Positions 35,000 to 43,960 of a stretch of 64,000 nt of DNA are shown piece after piece (the first letter of the stretch is position 1; each line of letters starts with the position of its first letter). The stretch is from NCBI RefSeq assembly GCF_009389715.1, contig NC_052397.1:17246129-17310128 (forward strand), written 5' to 3'. The translations under genes and the position numbers were made by a program. Under the pieces are notes generated by a model, which made no database searches, was not told where the DNA came from, and saw only the letters and a program-made list of their open reading frames with translations. Source of the stretch: Phoenix dactylifera (Eukaryota; Streptophyta; Magnoliopsida; Arecales; Arecaceae).

Positions 35000-35623
35000 A
35001 TGGCGGAGAGGAAGTTCAGGGGGCGCCAGAAGATCGAGATCAAGAAGATAGAGAAGAAGGCTGCTCGAGATGTGGCATTCTCGAAGCGCAGAGCTGGGAT
35101 GTTCAGCAAGGCGAGCGAGCTCGCGACCCTCTGCGGGGTGGACGTCGGGGTGGTGGCGTTCTCTCCTGCCGGCCGGCCGTACACGTTCGGATATCCGGAT
35201 GCCAACGTGGTGTTCGACCGCTTTCTCGGGATAGTCCGAGCGGGAGGAGGCTCCGGCGGCCCCGCGGGCACGACGGCGAGCCATCAGGCCGACATACTCC
35301 GCCAGCTGAGCCAGCGCTGCTCGCAGATGATGGACCTTCTGAGTGCGGGAAGAGAGAAGAGAGCCGTCCTGGAAGAGCGGCTCAACAGTGAGAGCGAAGA
35401 TCCGGAGGACCGGGCGTGGCCGGAGGACCTCGAGGGGCTTGGGCTCGAGCGGCTTGCCAGGATGGTTAGGGGCTTCGAGGAGCAGAGGGCGAAAGCTCGC
35501 TTGAGGGTGCTTCAGATCCAGGAGCAAGGGGGGTCATCTGCGGGGCCTTCAGCCATGGCTGTCATTCCGATGCGCGCCGCTGGTTTTGGTGCGCCCGGGG
35601 GCTCTGGCCCGTGGATCAACTGA
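35000..35623 (+). CDS. Type I (M-alpha) MADS-box protein, copy 2
   Basis: Intronless, 207 residues. MADS domain at residues 8-66: [59 protein letters not shown]. The common FKKASE is FSKASE here, replacing one lysine of the helix; otherwise the DNA-binding surface looks intact. A predicted helical segment (ILRQLSQRCSQMMDLLSAGR; LERLARMVRGFEEQRAKARL) takes the place where type II proteins have the K domain. The C-terminus is Gly/Pro/Ala-rich (FGAPGGSGPWIN) without the repeat of copy 1. Start: the ATG at 35000 immediately precedes the MADS core as in the other copies; an in-frame ATG at 34934 would add a Phe-rich stretch not seen in the family. Probable nuclear transcription factor; targets unknown. 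Confidence 0.92.
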   Translation: MAERKFRGRQKIEIKKIEKKAARDVAFSKRRAGMFSKASELATLCGVDVGVVAFSPAGRPYTFGYPDANVVFDRFLGIVRAGGGSGGPAGTTASHQADILRQLSQRCSQMMDLLSAGREKRAVLEERLNSESEDPEDRAWPEDLEGLGLERLARMVRGFEEQRAKARLRVLQIQEQGGSSAGPSAMAVIPMRAAGFGAPGGSGPWIN

Positions 35624-36557
35624 TTAACCGATGGTGCTTTCATCAGCGACTCCAATAAGTGATGTGGTTGTATAAACCATACCACCCATGCATTCAAAAT
35701 CTTTGAACTCCAAATAAGATCTGTCGGAATATCTGCATGCAATGATTTAATTATGTTAATGGGCGTTCTATTTGAAATTAATCTTTTAGCTTTTTTAGTC
35801 GAGGATAATAGATCTTGGCATGTCAAAGCTGGCCCACAGGTTGAAATTCCTAGGCTTTGTTATCAAAAAGAATTTTTTAAAAAAAATATCGTGTACGATG
35901 TGCATTATTTATCGAATAGAGCATTTGATGAATTCCATCATCATGCTACACTTGTCTACAATATGTTCAAATACGAATATTCATTTTGTTTACTTTTTTT
36001 GATATTCTCATATTTACCTTAATTAATGTGAATTGGAAGGTGGTAGATAAATGATCCAATCGAGAAAAAAAAATAGAAAAATGAACAAAAAATTAATGAA
36101 AATAGGATTTAAATCTTCTTTTCTTCTATTGATTAATAATAAATTGAGATATATATAATCTCTATTTATAAAAGTGAGGTCTGTTTTTGCACAACTCGGG
36201 TTGGATTTCTTTTCTAGCTCAAACAAAATTCATTTTTTCCAAAATAAACATGACCAAAGGAAATAATCACAAAAAACTAAAATCTTATAACAAGTAGTGC
36301 ATCGGTTCAAAAGAAATTATGCTTTGATTGACCCGTTTTGGGATATAAATGATGGATTTTGACGTTGATTGTTTGGTACATTGCACCCTTAATTTACAAG
36401 ATGGTGCCATGTTATAGATCTCATAAAATTATCCCCTTTTTTTTAAAAAAAAATATAATCTCAATTGGGTCTCATAAAACCAAGTTATGACATCCAGAAG
36501 TTTGGCATATGAATTGGCTTTCTAATATATGATCTCACTCTTGGATCCTATCCAGCC
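35624..36557. other. Spacer downstream of MADS copy 2
   Basis: 3'UTR and AT-rich DNA. Open frames at 35753-36022 and 36023-36226 are Phe/Leu/Ile-rich translations of AT-rich sequence and are not credible genes. Confidence 0.4.
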
Positions 36558-36905
36558 TAGAGCTGATCAAATGATAGGCAAAGCCAGGCTCGGCTCGGGC
36601 CCTATAGTAGTTATAGGCTTGATGTTTATGCCCAAGCCAGGTCTGGACATCGGGCCTCTATTTTTTGTCCAGGCTTAGCTCAATCACGAAAGGTCAATAC
36701 CAAGCCCACCCAATATACTCGATAATGATAATATTCATTACCCCATAGTATAAGATTTTATTATCATAATATTTAATATAATTGATATTAAAGCCTTTTT
36801 TTGCCCAGGCCCATCCCAGAGCCTATCTTTAGTGTTCAAGCCCACCAAATTTCGAGCTGGGTTGAACGGGCCTGACGATCCATAATTAATTCTAGTTCAG
36901 CTCTA
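36558..36905. mobile_element. hAT-like MITE (TAGAGCTGA ends)
   Basis: A 348-bp non-coding unit starting TAGAGCTGATCAAATG and ending AGTTCAGCTCTA, giving a 9-bp inverted end. Internal gggccc, caagcccacc and ggctcgggcc words repeat the style of other MITEs here. No clear 8-bp target duplication remains, so class assignment rests on termini and composition. Confidence 0.5.
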
Positions 36906-37150
36906 CCATGGTAGCCGAAGTGCTCGACATCAAGCGTGTTGATCCTTTTGGATCAATAAGTTATATGTGTATTAAAAAATTTTTAAAAAGAGTGTTGTGT
37001 AATGAGATTCACTAAAGATTGGCTTAAAGAAGTTTATATTATTATTTTTTTATTGAAAACAAATATATATTATTGAACGTGCAGTTGGGCACCAAAGGAT
37101 GACTGAATTTTATATTTTAATTTATAGTATTCATTATAGGGTGGTGGAAT

Positions 37151-37270
37151 AGAGGGTTAGTCTTGGTGTAATGATAAGACTGCTTTAGTGTGATCTAAAT
37201 GTTTTGGGTTCAAAATCCGGAAATAGCCTTTCTATATACAAGGGTAAGGCTACATACATCTAACCTTTTC
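37151..37270 (+). mobile_element. tRNA-derived SINE (Au-SINE-like)
   Basis: About 120 bp. An A-box-like tggtgtaatgat and a B-box-like gggttcaaaatcc (37206-37218) have the internal promoter spacing of a tRNA-derived SINE. The downstream words ggaaatagcc and agggtaaggctacatacat match the conserved body of plant Au SINEs (usual form ggaaacagcc ... ggggtaaggctgcgtacat). It has drifted from consensus. It lies between MADS copies 2 and 3. Confidence 0.7.
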
Positions 37271-37653
37271 TAGAATCAACATGCAATATATTATTATTCA
37301 GATGATATCCCTACACATTTATTTTCTAGCATGTGCATCTATACTCGAGGGAAAGGGAGGGAAGGAGAGAGGGAGAGATTGGTGCAATGTATGGTGGTAA
37401 ACAGAATTAACCAAAAAAATTGCTCCATCGATTAGGAATGTCTATGCACCTGTTGTCTTGATCTAAATGAAAGAAAAGGAACAAAATATTATACAGATGA
37501 ATGGTTTAACTATGGTGAATTGCGTTGATCACCTCTTGAATCTTGCTACTTTAGATAGCTAATTGAGCAAAGTAGGATAGTTGGACCATATTTTATGCTT
37601 GATAGAGAATTTTGAGAGTTTTTCTTTTAGAATAACACACAATAATATTTTTT

Positions 37654-38397
37654 TAGGGCTGAAAATAGATCGCATACGGATCCGATATTGGTATATCCAA
37701 ATTTGTATCCATATTTTTCAACTAATATAAAAATGGATATAGATATTAAATGAATATCAAAATTAATATTCATATTTGTTCTAAATAGATATGGCTATGA
37801 ATTGGATATTACACATATCAATATTTATTATAAATAGATACAGACACAAAATATATATAAACATATCCATACTTTTTTTTATCAAAATACGAATATAAAT
37901 TAGATATTTTTTCGAATGTTAATCAAATTTGAGCAAACTTTAATTACGAAAACTAGCAATAAAGATACGATCATAAAGAAAAAATTCAATTAAAAAATAT
38001 ATTTTTAATAACTATTCATTAATAATAAAAACTAATAATTTCATAAAGGATATACCACTCAAGATTATAATTCGTCACCGTAGTAGACGGGATCTGTGGC
38101 ACTTGTAAGGTATTTCACAGCTATCGATAGATGAAAACTATGAAGTGGACGGGACCTTTAGGACCCTAGTTGTTTGAAGACGATGAAGAGAAAAGATGGA
38201 TGAAATAAACGAACAAAAATTTTGAGCCTTTCAGGCATGCAGGGTGATTCAAAAAATTTTATTCGAATTATGTATTCCGCATTCAAAAATCTTTCGGACA
38301 CGGATCTGATCAGAGCAAAAAATAGTATCTGAATCCGATATGAATTGGATACAGAAATGGATATGGTCGGATATAATCGGACCCGCATTCGGCCCTA
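37654..38397. mobile_element. hAT-like non-autonomous element (TAGGGCYGAA ends)
   Basis: 744 bp. Starts TAGGGCTGAAAATAG and ends GCATTCGGCCCTA, giving imperfect 10-bp inverted termini. The body carries many gatatggat/ggatatccaa and tccgatat words near both ends, another common pattern of plant hAT MITEs. Both flanks are T-runs, so the 8-bp duplication cannot be assigned firmly. No transposase frame. Confidence 0.6.
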
Positions 38398-39105
38398 TTT
38401 TTTTATAAGTAAAATCTACTTTTTGAGAAGAAGTCGTGACTATTTCATTAAGTGAAATGATTATAAAGAGGTGAAAGAGCACATTTGAAGCAAAATCTTG
38501 CATCTCCAAACTCATATCTACTAAAAACTGGATATTAGGGGTTCACACAGGAGTGGAACTTATGGTAGAGGCTCTTTAAGAAAGTATATATATATTTTAC
38601 AATTTGTGATAGGCTAGCAACTTTGTGTCTCTAATTCTTATAAACTCCCTAAGATGTTGATTTTGGACATATAGATTGCTATTTCTTTCCTCGTTTTTGA
38701 GTAAAAACGTGACAACTCCATCATATTTTATTTCAGAAAAGTGAAAAAAATGATTGGCCACTCTAGCAAAAAGCTAAAATTTGAATGTTCACAATATCTT
38801 TAGAAATTGTTTCACAAGATGGGCTTTGCAAATCTCACAAATGGCTTAAAAAAATTTTATGTTATAAGTGTAGATGGACATAATGCTTTCAAATATGTCG
38901 AATAAATATGCATTATAATATTCATATATAGTTGGGAAACTAAGGCTGTGTTTGAGTGCTGGTTAAATGATAGATGGAAGGTTGCCAATTTAACTAACCA
39001 AATACTATATGGCAACCAAGAAAGATTAAGTTCAACTGAGATAGATATCACAAATCATGGATCAATTTGTACCAATAGCATGTCATTGTTCTACTCAACT
39101 GATGC
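38398..39105. other. Spacer upstream of the small LINE insertion
   Basis: AT-rich DNA without recognisable genes or repeats. Confidence 0.4.
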
Positions 39106-39116
39106 AGCATTTTTGC

Positions 39117-39467
39117 ACTCTTTTCTTTTTTGGTTAAAAACGGTATATCATATATCTCTAACGTGAGTACATTCAACCAAGTCAAAAGTAAGTAAAAGAT
39201 ACAGGAGAGGGGGTAAAACTGTCGATGACGTCCAAATAAAATTTCTAAAGTGCCGAGCTACAAATGAGGCGACCCAGTCAGCTGTTCTGTTCGCCTTCCA
39301 AAACACATATGCTGCCTGGACAGAGGTAAACTCCTGAACCAGCCTGCGAATCTCACAAATCAGTGGGTGGTCACCTTCAAACCTATCATCTTCCCGAATC
39401 CAGTCAATCACCGTAGAAGAGTTCCCTTCGAGGCACACTCTGTCGACACCTAGCACGCGCCTCACAT
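39117..39467 (-). mobile_element. Short 5'-truncated L1-type LINE with 11-bp target duplication
   Basis: Flanked by perfect direct repeats agcatttttgc (39106-39116 and 39468-39478). On the minus strand it reads VCLEGNSSTVIDWIREDDRF, then VQAAYVFWKANRTADWVASF and VARHFRNFIWTS: the last half of an RNase H domain (the WKAN..ADW.A..VA motif). A short 3' part and a T-rich tract (the A-tail in reverse) follow at the 39117 side. The frame is open over about 100 codons. This is a typical target-primed insertion. Confidence 0.82.
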
Positions 39468-39478
39468 AGCATTTTTGC

Positions 39479-39895
39479 TCTTTATTAGATTGATCCCCAG
39501 TTTGACACCATATAAAGAATATGTACTAGGAGCCACACCAGTCGAGCCATGCTTCTACATGGTTTGCTATTTTTAAGAAAAAGTAAGGGAAAAAAAAAGA
39601 TAGTTATAATTCTCATTAATTCCGTCATTTCAACTTTCATTACAGTGTTTTAATACAATTGCAAACTTGGCAAGGTTTCTTGATGTTTATCAACTCATAC
39701 ATTGAATTTCAACTAACAATAGCGACCGCTATTTCATCACTACCCACATCCAATTTACATGCTTCATCAACCCGCGAGATTTTTCTGCTCGATACCGCTC
39801 GCGAATGGAAACTAATCAAGACCGTGTCGCGCAAATCACTTTGCATGCACCAACCAAGAACATTTAATTCTAATATTCCTCTCCTCCTCGCCATT
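39479..39895. other. Upstream region of MADS copy 3
   Basis: Presumptive promoter region of the third MADS gene. No copy of the CCAATTTTGC motif found at the expected position; ccaattta occurs at 39750 but much farther from the TATA box. Confidence 0.4.
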
Positions 39896-39900
39896 TTTGA

Positions 39901-39907
39901 TATAAAT
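39901..39907 (+). promoter_or_regulatory. TATA box of MADS copy 3
   Basis: TATAAAT, 59 nt upstream of the ATG at 39960. The in-frame ATG at 39906 overlaps this box and so cannot be in the transcript, which fixes the start at 39960. Confidence 0.7.
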
Positions 39908-39959
39908 GGAATCCCTATGTCCATCTCCTAAACCCATCCCTCCCCCTTCCCTCTTGTCA

Positions 39960-40580
39960 ATGGCCACCAAGCCCAGGAAGACCAGGGGCCGTCAAAAGGT
40001 CGAGCTCAAGAGGATAGAGAATGAGGATGCTCGCTACGTAACCTTCTCCAAGAGAAAGCTGAGTCTCTTCAAGAAAGCTGCCGAGCTTGCCACCTTGTGC
40101 GGCGCCGAGATAGCGCTTGTTGTGTTCTCCCCGGCAGGCCGGCCCTACTCCCTCGGCCTCCCCACCATCGACGAGGTGTTCCGCCGAGTCCTCTCGAGTG
40201 GACCTGCCCAAGTGGGCTCCGGGATGGCCGGCCACAGCGTGGTGAACCCCTCCGCCGAGCAGTGCTCCGAGGTAGCCAAACACTTGGAACAAGAGAGGAG
40301 CAGGAAGGCCGTTCTCGCAAAGAGGCTGCAGATGGCGGCGCCACCCAGGTGGGAAGGTGGGCTCGATGGACTCGGGTGGGACGAGCTCCTGGCACAGGTT
40401 AAAGAGGTGCAGGAGCTTAAGTCCAAGGTTGATTCCAGGGTCGGCGAGGTCCTTCTCCAAGGGTCTTCATCGTCGACGAATCCGATCGCCACGGTTGATG
40501 CTTGGCCCGTCGGAGGATCTGCGGCTCATCCTCAGTATCGTCCTGGGGGTTTCGTGAGGTTCGACCACGGGGGCTGGTGA
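39960..40580 (+). CDS. Type I (M-alpha) MADS-box protein, copy 3
   Basis: Intronless, 206 residues. MADS domain at residues 9-67: [64 protein letters not shown] replaces the usual SKRR; the fold residues are otherwise normal. A helix ([20 protein letters not shown]) and a second helix ([20 protein letters not shown]) follow. The C-terminus is short and Gly/Pro-rich ([14 protein letters not shown]). It shares the domain plan and the SP.GRPYS.G ending with copies 1 and 2, so they form one tandem family, though the spacers are filled with unrelated transposons. Short L1 insertions lie on both sides. Likely a nuclear DNA-binding protein of the AGL61/62-like class; expression is unknown. Confidence 0.92.
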   Translation: MATKPRKTRGRQKVELKRIENEDARYVTFSKRKLSLFKKAAELATLCGAEIALVVFSPAGRPYSLGLPTIDEVFRRVLSSGPAQVGSGMAGHSVVNPSAEQCSEVAKHLEQERSRKAVLAKRLQMAAPPRWEGGLDGLGWDELLAQVKEVQELKSKVDSRVGEVLLQGSSSSTNPIATVDAWPVGGSAAHPQYRPGGFVRFDHGGW

Positions 40581-40845
40581 CGAGCTTGGGCATGGGTTTC
40601 GATAAAGCAATGATTTGTAACCAAACTGGCCCTTTCTGGAACTTCATGAGTTGTGTCGTTTGATTGAGGATTTTTAATAAAAGAAACGCATTGAAGTTTT
40701 TGTGCTGTGATGATGCTGATCATATTTTTGTTTGATTGCGTTTGCTGATCATGATTTGAAGGTTTGACGTTGTTAAAAAGGAGAGTTTATGTCATATGAA
40801 AAATTCCATGGGTTCGGTGCTTGAAGGCTGCCCGGCCTCTTTGTT

Positions 40846-41149
40846 TTTTTTTTTTTTTTTTGCTAAAGCGGGCATTTCATACATCACGAGTACGAATATA
40901 CTCTAAAGAGTCAGAATACAAAATGCCCCGAAATGCTCCGCGCATCTCTCTCTCTCCAACCCATAGGGTGCCTCCTGAGTGGCTCGCTACGTATGCAGCC
41001 ATCCAGTCGGCCGCCTCATTGGCCTCACGATATACATGCATGGCCTGTAGTGTAACCCTCTCTCTCATCATCATCCAAATGTCGCGAAGCAAGGGATGAA
41101 CACATCCATGAGTACCCGGGCTCCTACGGATCCAGCTAATCACCGTGCT
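40846..41149 (-). mobile_element. Short 5'-truncated L1-type LINE with perfect 13-bp target duplication
   Basis: Direct repeats cggcctctttgtt at 40833-40845 and 41150-41162 bracket a 304-bp insert. Its 40846 side is a T-run (A-tail in reverse). On the minus strand the reading SWIRRSPGTHGCVHPLLRDI then LQAMHVYREANEAADWMAAY is the end of an LINE RNase H domain, open through to the tail. The perfect duplication, intact tail and open frame all point to a young insertion. It belongs to a different L1 family from the 39117 copy, judging by the divergent residues. It sits 265 bp downstream of MADS copy 3. Confidence 0.88.
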
Positions 41150-41162
41150 CGGCCTCTTTGTT

Positions 41163-41439
41163 CAGGCCAGGGAAATATTGACGAAGGATGATGTCCTCGC
41201 TACTCTTTAGCGACTGATTCAACTGCTATAGGATGATTTTGATATTGTGTTTTTAGCTGTTTGTAAAGACCTCGGAGTGTTTGAAAGTTTTTCTTTTCTT
41301 CTGCTATCATGTCAATCTATCTAGTAATGTCACCGAGCCTAACCTTGGTACCAAGAAAAGTTGCTTCCTTGCTAGCATCATGCCATGGCGTAGCAGGGGA
41401 TTGGTGTAATTTAGAGGAATGGCACAAAACATTGGTTCT
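41163..41439. other. Spacer between LINE insertion and satellite array
   Basis: No gene or repeat recognised. Confidence 0.4.
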
Positions 41440-43960
41440 TTGTGGTTCAAAGCATCAATCCAATTATGGCATGTGGCTCTAGAATTTTATTTTGGTATTC
41501 AAATTGCATTGCAAAGCAATTTCATGATAGATCTATGAACGAGGGATGTTGCTCTCTCTCTCTCTCTTTGTTTTTACCGGGCACATAACCACGTTTTAAT
41601 GCGTGGAGATTTGTAGAAGGATGAGCTCTCTAGACAAGAGCGGCTCAATGCATTTGGGGGCTTTAGGCAAACTTAAAGGCCCCAAAATTAATGCATTTGG
41701 AGGCCTCAATGCATAAATAATAAACAAAAGATAATAAATTTTTTTAGGTAAGAAATGCGTCCTAATATAAATGCATTTGGAGGCCTCAATACATTTATAG
41801 CTATAAAGATATGTAGCATTTGAGGCCGCCAAATGCATTGGAGGCCTCAATGCATTTGGACGCATTTGGAAGCCTTAATGCATTTGGACGCTCACCTTGG
41901 AACTCACTATAAAAAATGCATTTGGGGGCTGAGGTCTAAGGATTGTGCCTCAGTTGCCTAAGGATTGTGCCGACCTTGTCTCTAGATCTTAGAAAGCCTT
42001 CGTAACAATCTTGTGAATCCTATAGTTTACAATCTTAAGTATAATTGCATCTGATATGCCAAATTAATCCCATCAATAAATTACGGATAATAATAAATTC
42101 AACAATGTTAAATGCATTAGTCCAATTACAACACGTCGCTCTACAATTCTAATTTGATAGTATTTTCATAATGGATCTATCGACGAGGGATCTTTTCCTT
42201 GCTTTTTTTTTTGGCGCATAAATGAACATGCTTTAACACGTGGAGGCTTATAATAGGATGGGCATGTGATATTCTCTAAATCTTAGAAAGCCTTATAACA
42301 ATCTTGCACATTATATAGTTTACAATCTTAAGTAAAATTGCATCTAAAGTTCGATATGCCAAATAAATCCTATTAATAAATCATAGATAACAATAAATTC
42401 AGCAATGTTAAATGCATTAGTCCAAGTACGACACATGGCTCTAGAATTCTAATTCGATAGTATTTTCATAATAGATCTATCAATGAGGGATCTTTTTCTT
42501 GCTTTTTTTTGGCGCAGAACATGCTTTAACACGTGAAGGCTTATAATAGGATGGGCATGTGATATTCTCTAAATCTTAGAAAGCCTTTATAACAATCTTG
42601 TACATTCTATAGTTTACAATCTTAAGTAAAATTGCATCTACAGTTCGATATACCAAAATAGTCCTATTAATAAATCATGGATTTCAATAAATTCAGCAAT
42701 GTTAAATGCATTAATCCAATTATGACAAATGGCTCTAGAATTCTAATATGATAGATTGCACTGTAAAGCATTTTCATAATAGATCTATCAATAAGGGATG
42801 TTTTTCTCCCTATTTTTGGCACACACATGAACGTGCTTTAACATGTGGACGCTTATAATTGGCTGAGCATATTATGTTCTCTCAATCTTAGAAAGCGTTT
42901 ATAATAATCTTGCAAATTCTGTAGTTTACAGTCACAAGTAAAATTGCATCTAAAGTTCGATATGCCAAATTAATTCTATTAATAAATCATGGAAAATAAT
43001 AAATTCAACAATGTTAAATGCATTAGTCCAATTACAACACATGGCTCTAGAATTCTAATGTGATAGTAAGATTGCAATACAAGGCATTTTCATAAGAGAG
43101 CTATCAATGAGGGATGTTTTTCTCGTTGTCTTTGGCACACACATGAACATGCTTTAACACGTGGAGGCTTATAACAGGATGAGCATCTTATCTTCTCTAG
43201 ATGTTAGAAAGCCCTCATAACAATCTTGGGAATCATATAGTTTACAATCTTAAATATAATTGCATCTAAAGTTCAATATGCCAAATTAATCTCATTAATA
43301 AATCATAGATAATAATAAATTCAACAATGTTAAATGCGTTAGTCTAATTACAACACGTGGCCCTAGAATTCTAATTTGATAGTAAGATTGCACTACAGAG
43401 CATTTTCATAATAGATCTTTTCTCTTTGTTTTTGGCAAGCACACGAGCATGCTTTAACATGTGGAGGCTTATAACAGGATGAGCACATTATGTCCTCTAG
43501 ATCTCAGAAAACCTTCATAACTCTTGCAATTCCTATAGTTTAAAGTCTTAAGTATAAATGCAACTAAATTAGTTCAATGTGCCAAATTAATCTCATTAGT
43601 GAATCATGGATACTAATAAGTTCAACAATGATAAAAGCATGCATGGCCATAGATTTCTATTTTTGTATTAAGATTACACTGCAAAGCATATTCATAATCA
43701 TTTGGTCAATGAGGGATCTGTTTCTCTTTTTTTTGGTGCACTCGTGAACACACTTTCATACATGGTGGCTTAAATAGGACGAGCATGTTATATTATCTAA
43801 ATCTCTTAGAAAGCCTTCATAACAATCTTGCAAATCCTAAAAGTTTAAATTCTTAAGTACAATTGCATCTAAATTTCAAAATACTAAATTAATCTCTTTA
43901 ATGAATCATGGATGATAATAAGTTCAACAATATTAAAAAATTTTATACGAAAATTAGAGC
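41440..43960. repeat. Tandem satellite array, unit about 300 bp
   Basis: The phase marker caatgttaaatgcattag recurs at 42103, 42403, 42697, 43009, 43325, 43626 and (decayed) 43928, giving spacings of 300, 294, 312, 316, 301 and 302 bp. An earlier unit from about 41440 is split by a MITE. Each unit carries the same order of words: ggctctagaattctaat, ttttcataatagatctatc, tgctttaacacgtgg, cttagaaagcct, aacaatcttgca, tatagtttacaatctta, attgcatctaaagttc, atgccaaattaat, aataaatcatgg. Units look about 85-90 percent alike by eye, and the last ones are most decayed. Two neighbouring units lack the same ~16-18 bp (aagattgcactacaaag). AT-rich and non-coding. Confidence 0.9.
41635..41978. mobile_element. 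hAT-type MITE nested in the satellite array
   Basis: 344 bp. A perfect 8-bp direct repeat tctctaga stands on both sides (41627-41634 and 41979-41986). The ends are caagagcggctc and gtgccgaccttg, an imperfect 12-bp inverted pair. The words gggggctttaggc and cctcagttgcctaaggattgtgccg are typical of plant hAT elements. Inside, short units such as atgcatttggaggcctcaat recur. Removing it restores an intact satellite unit (tctctaga followed by tcttagaaagcc), so it inserted after the array formed. Confidence 0.88.

Noticed and set aside
34901-35527. 208-codon minus-strand frame over MADS copy 2
   Set aside because: Antisense shadow in GC-rich coding DNA.
41440-43960. CRISPR-like regular repeats
   Set aside because: Units are about 300 bp, head to tail with no unique spacers, in a plant nuclear context; this is a satellite array.
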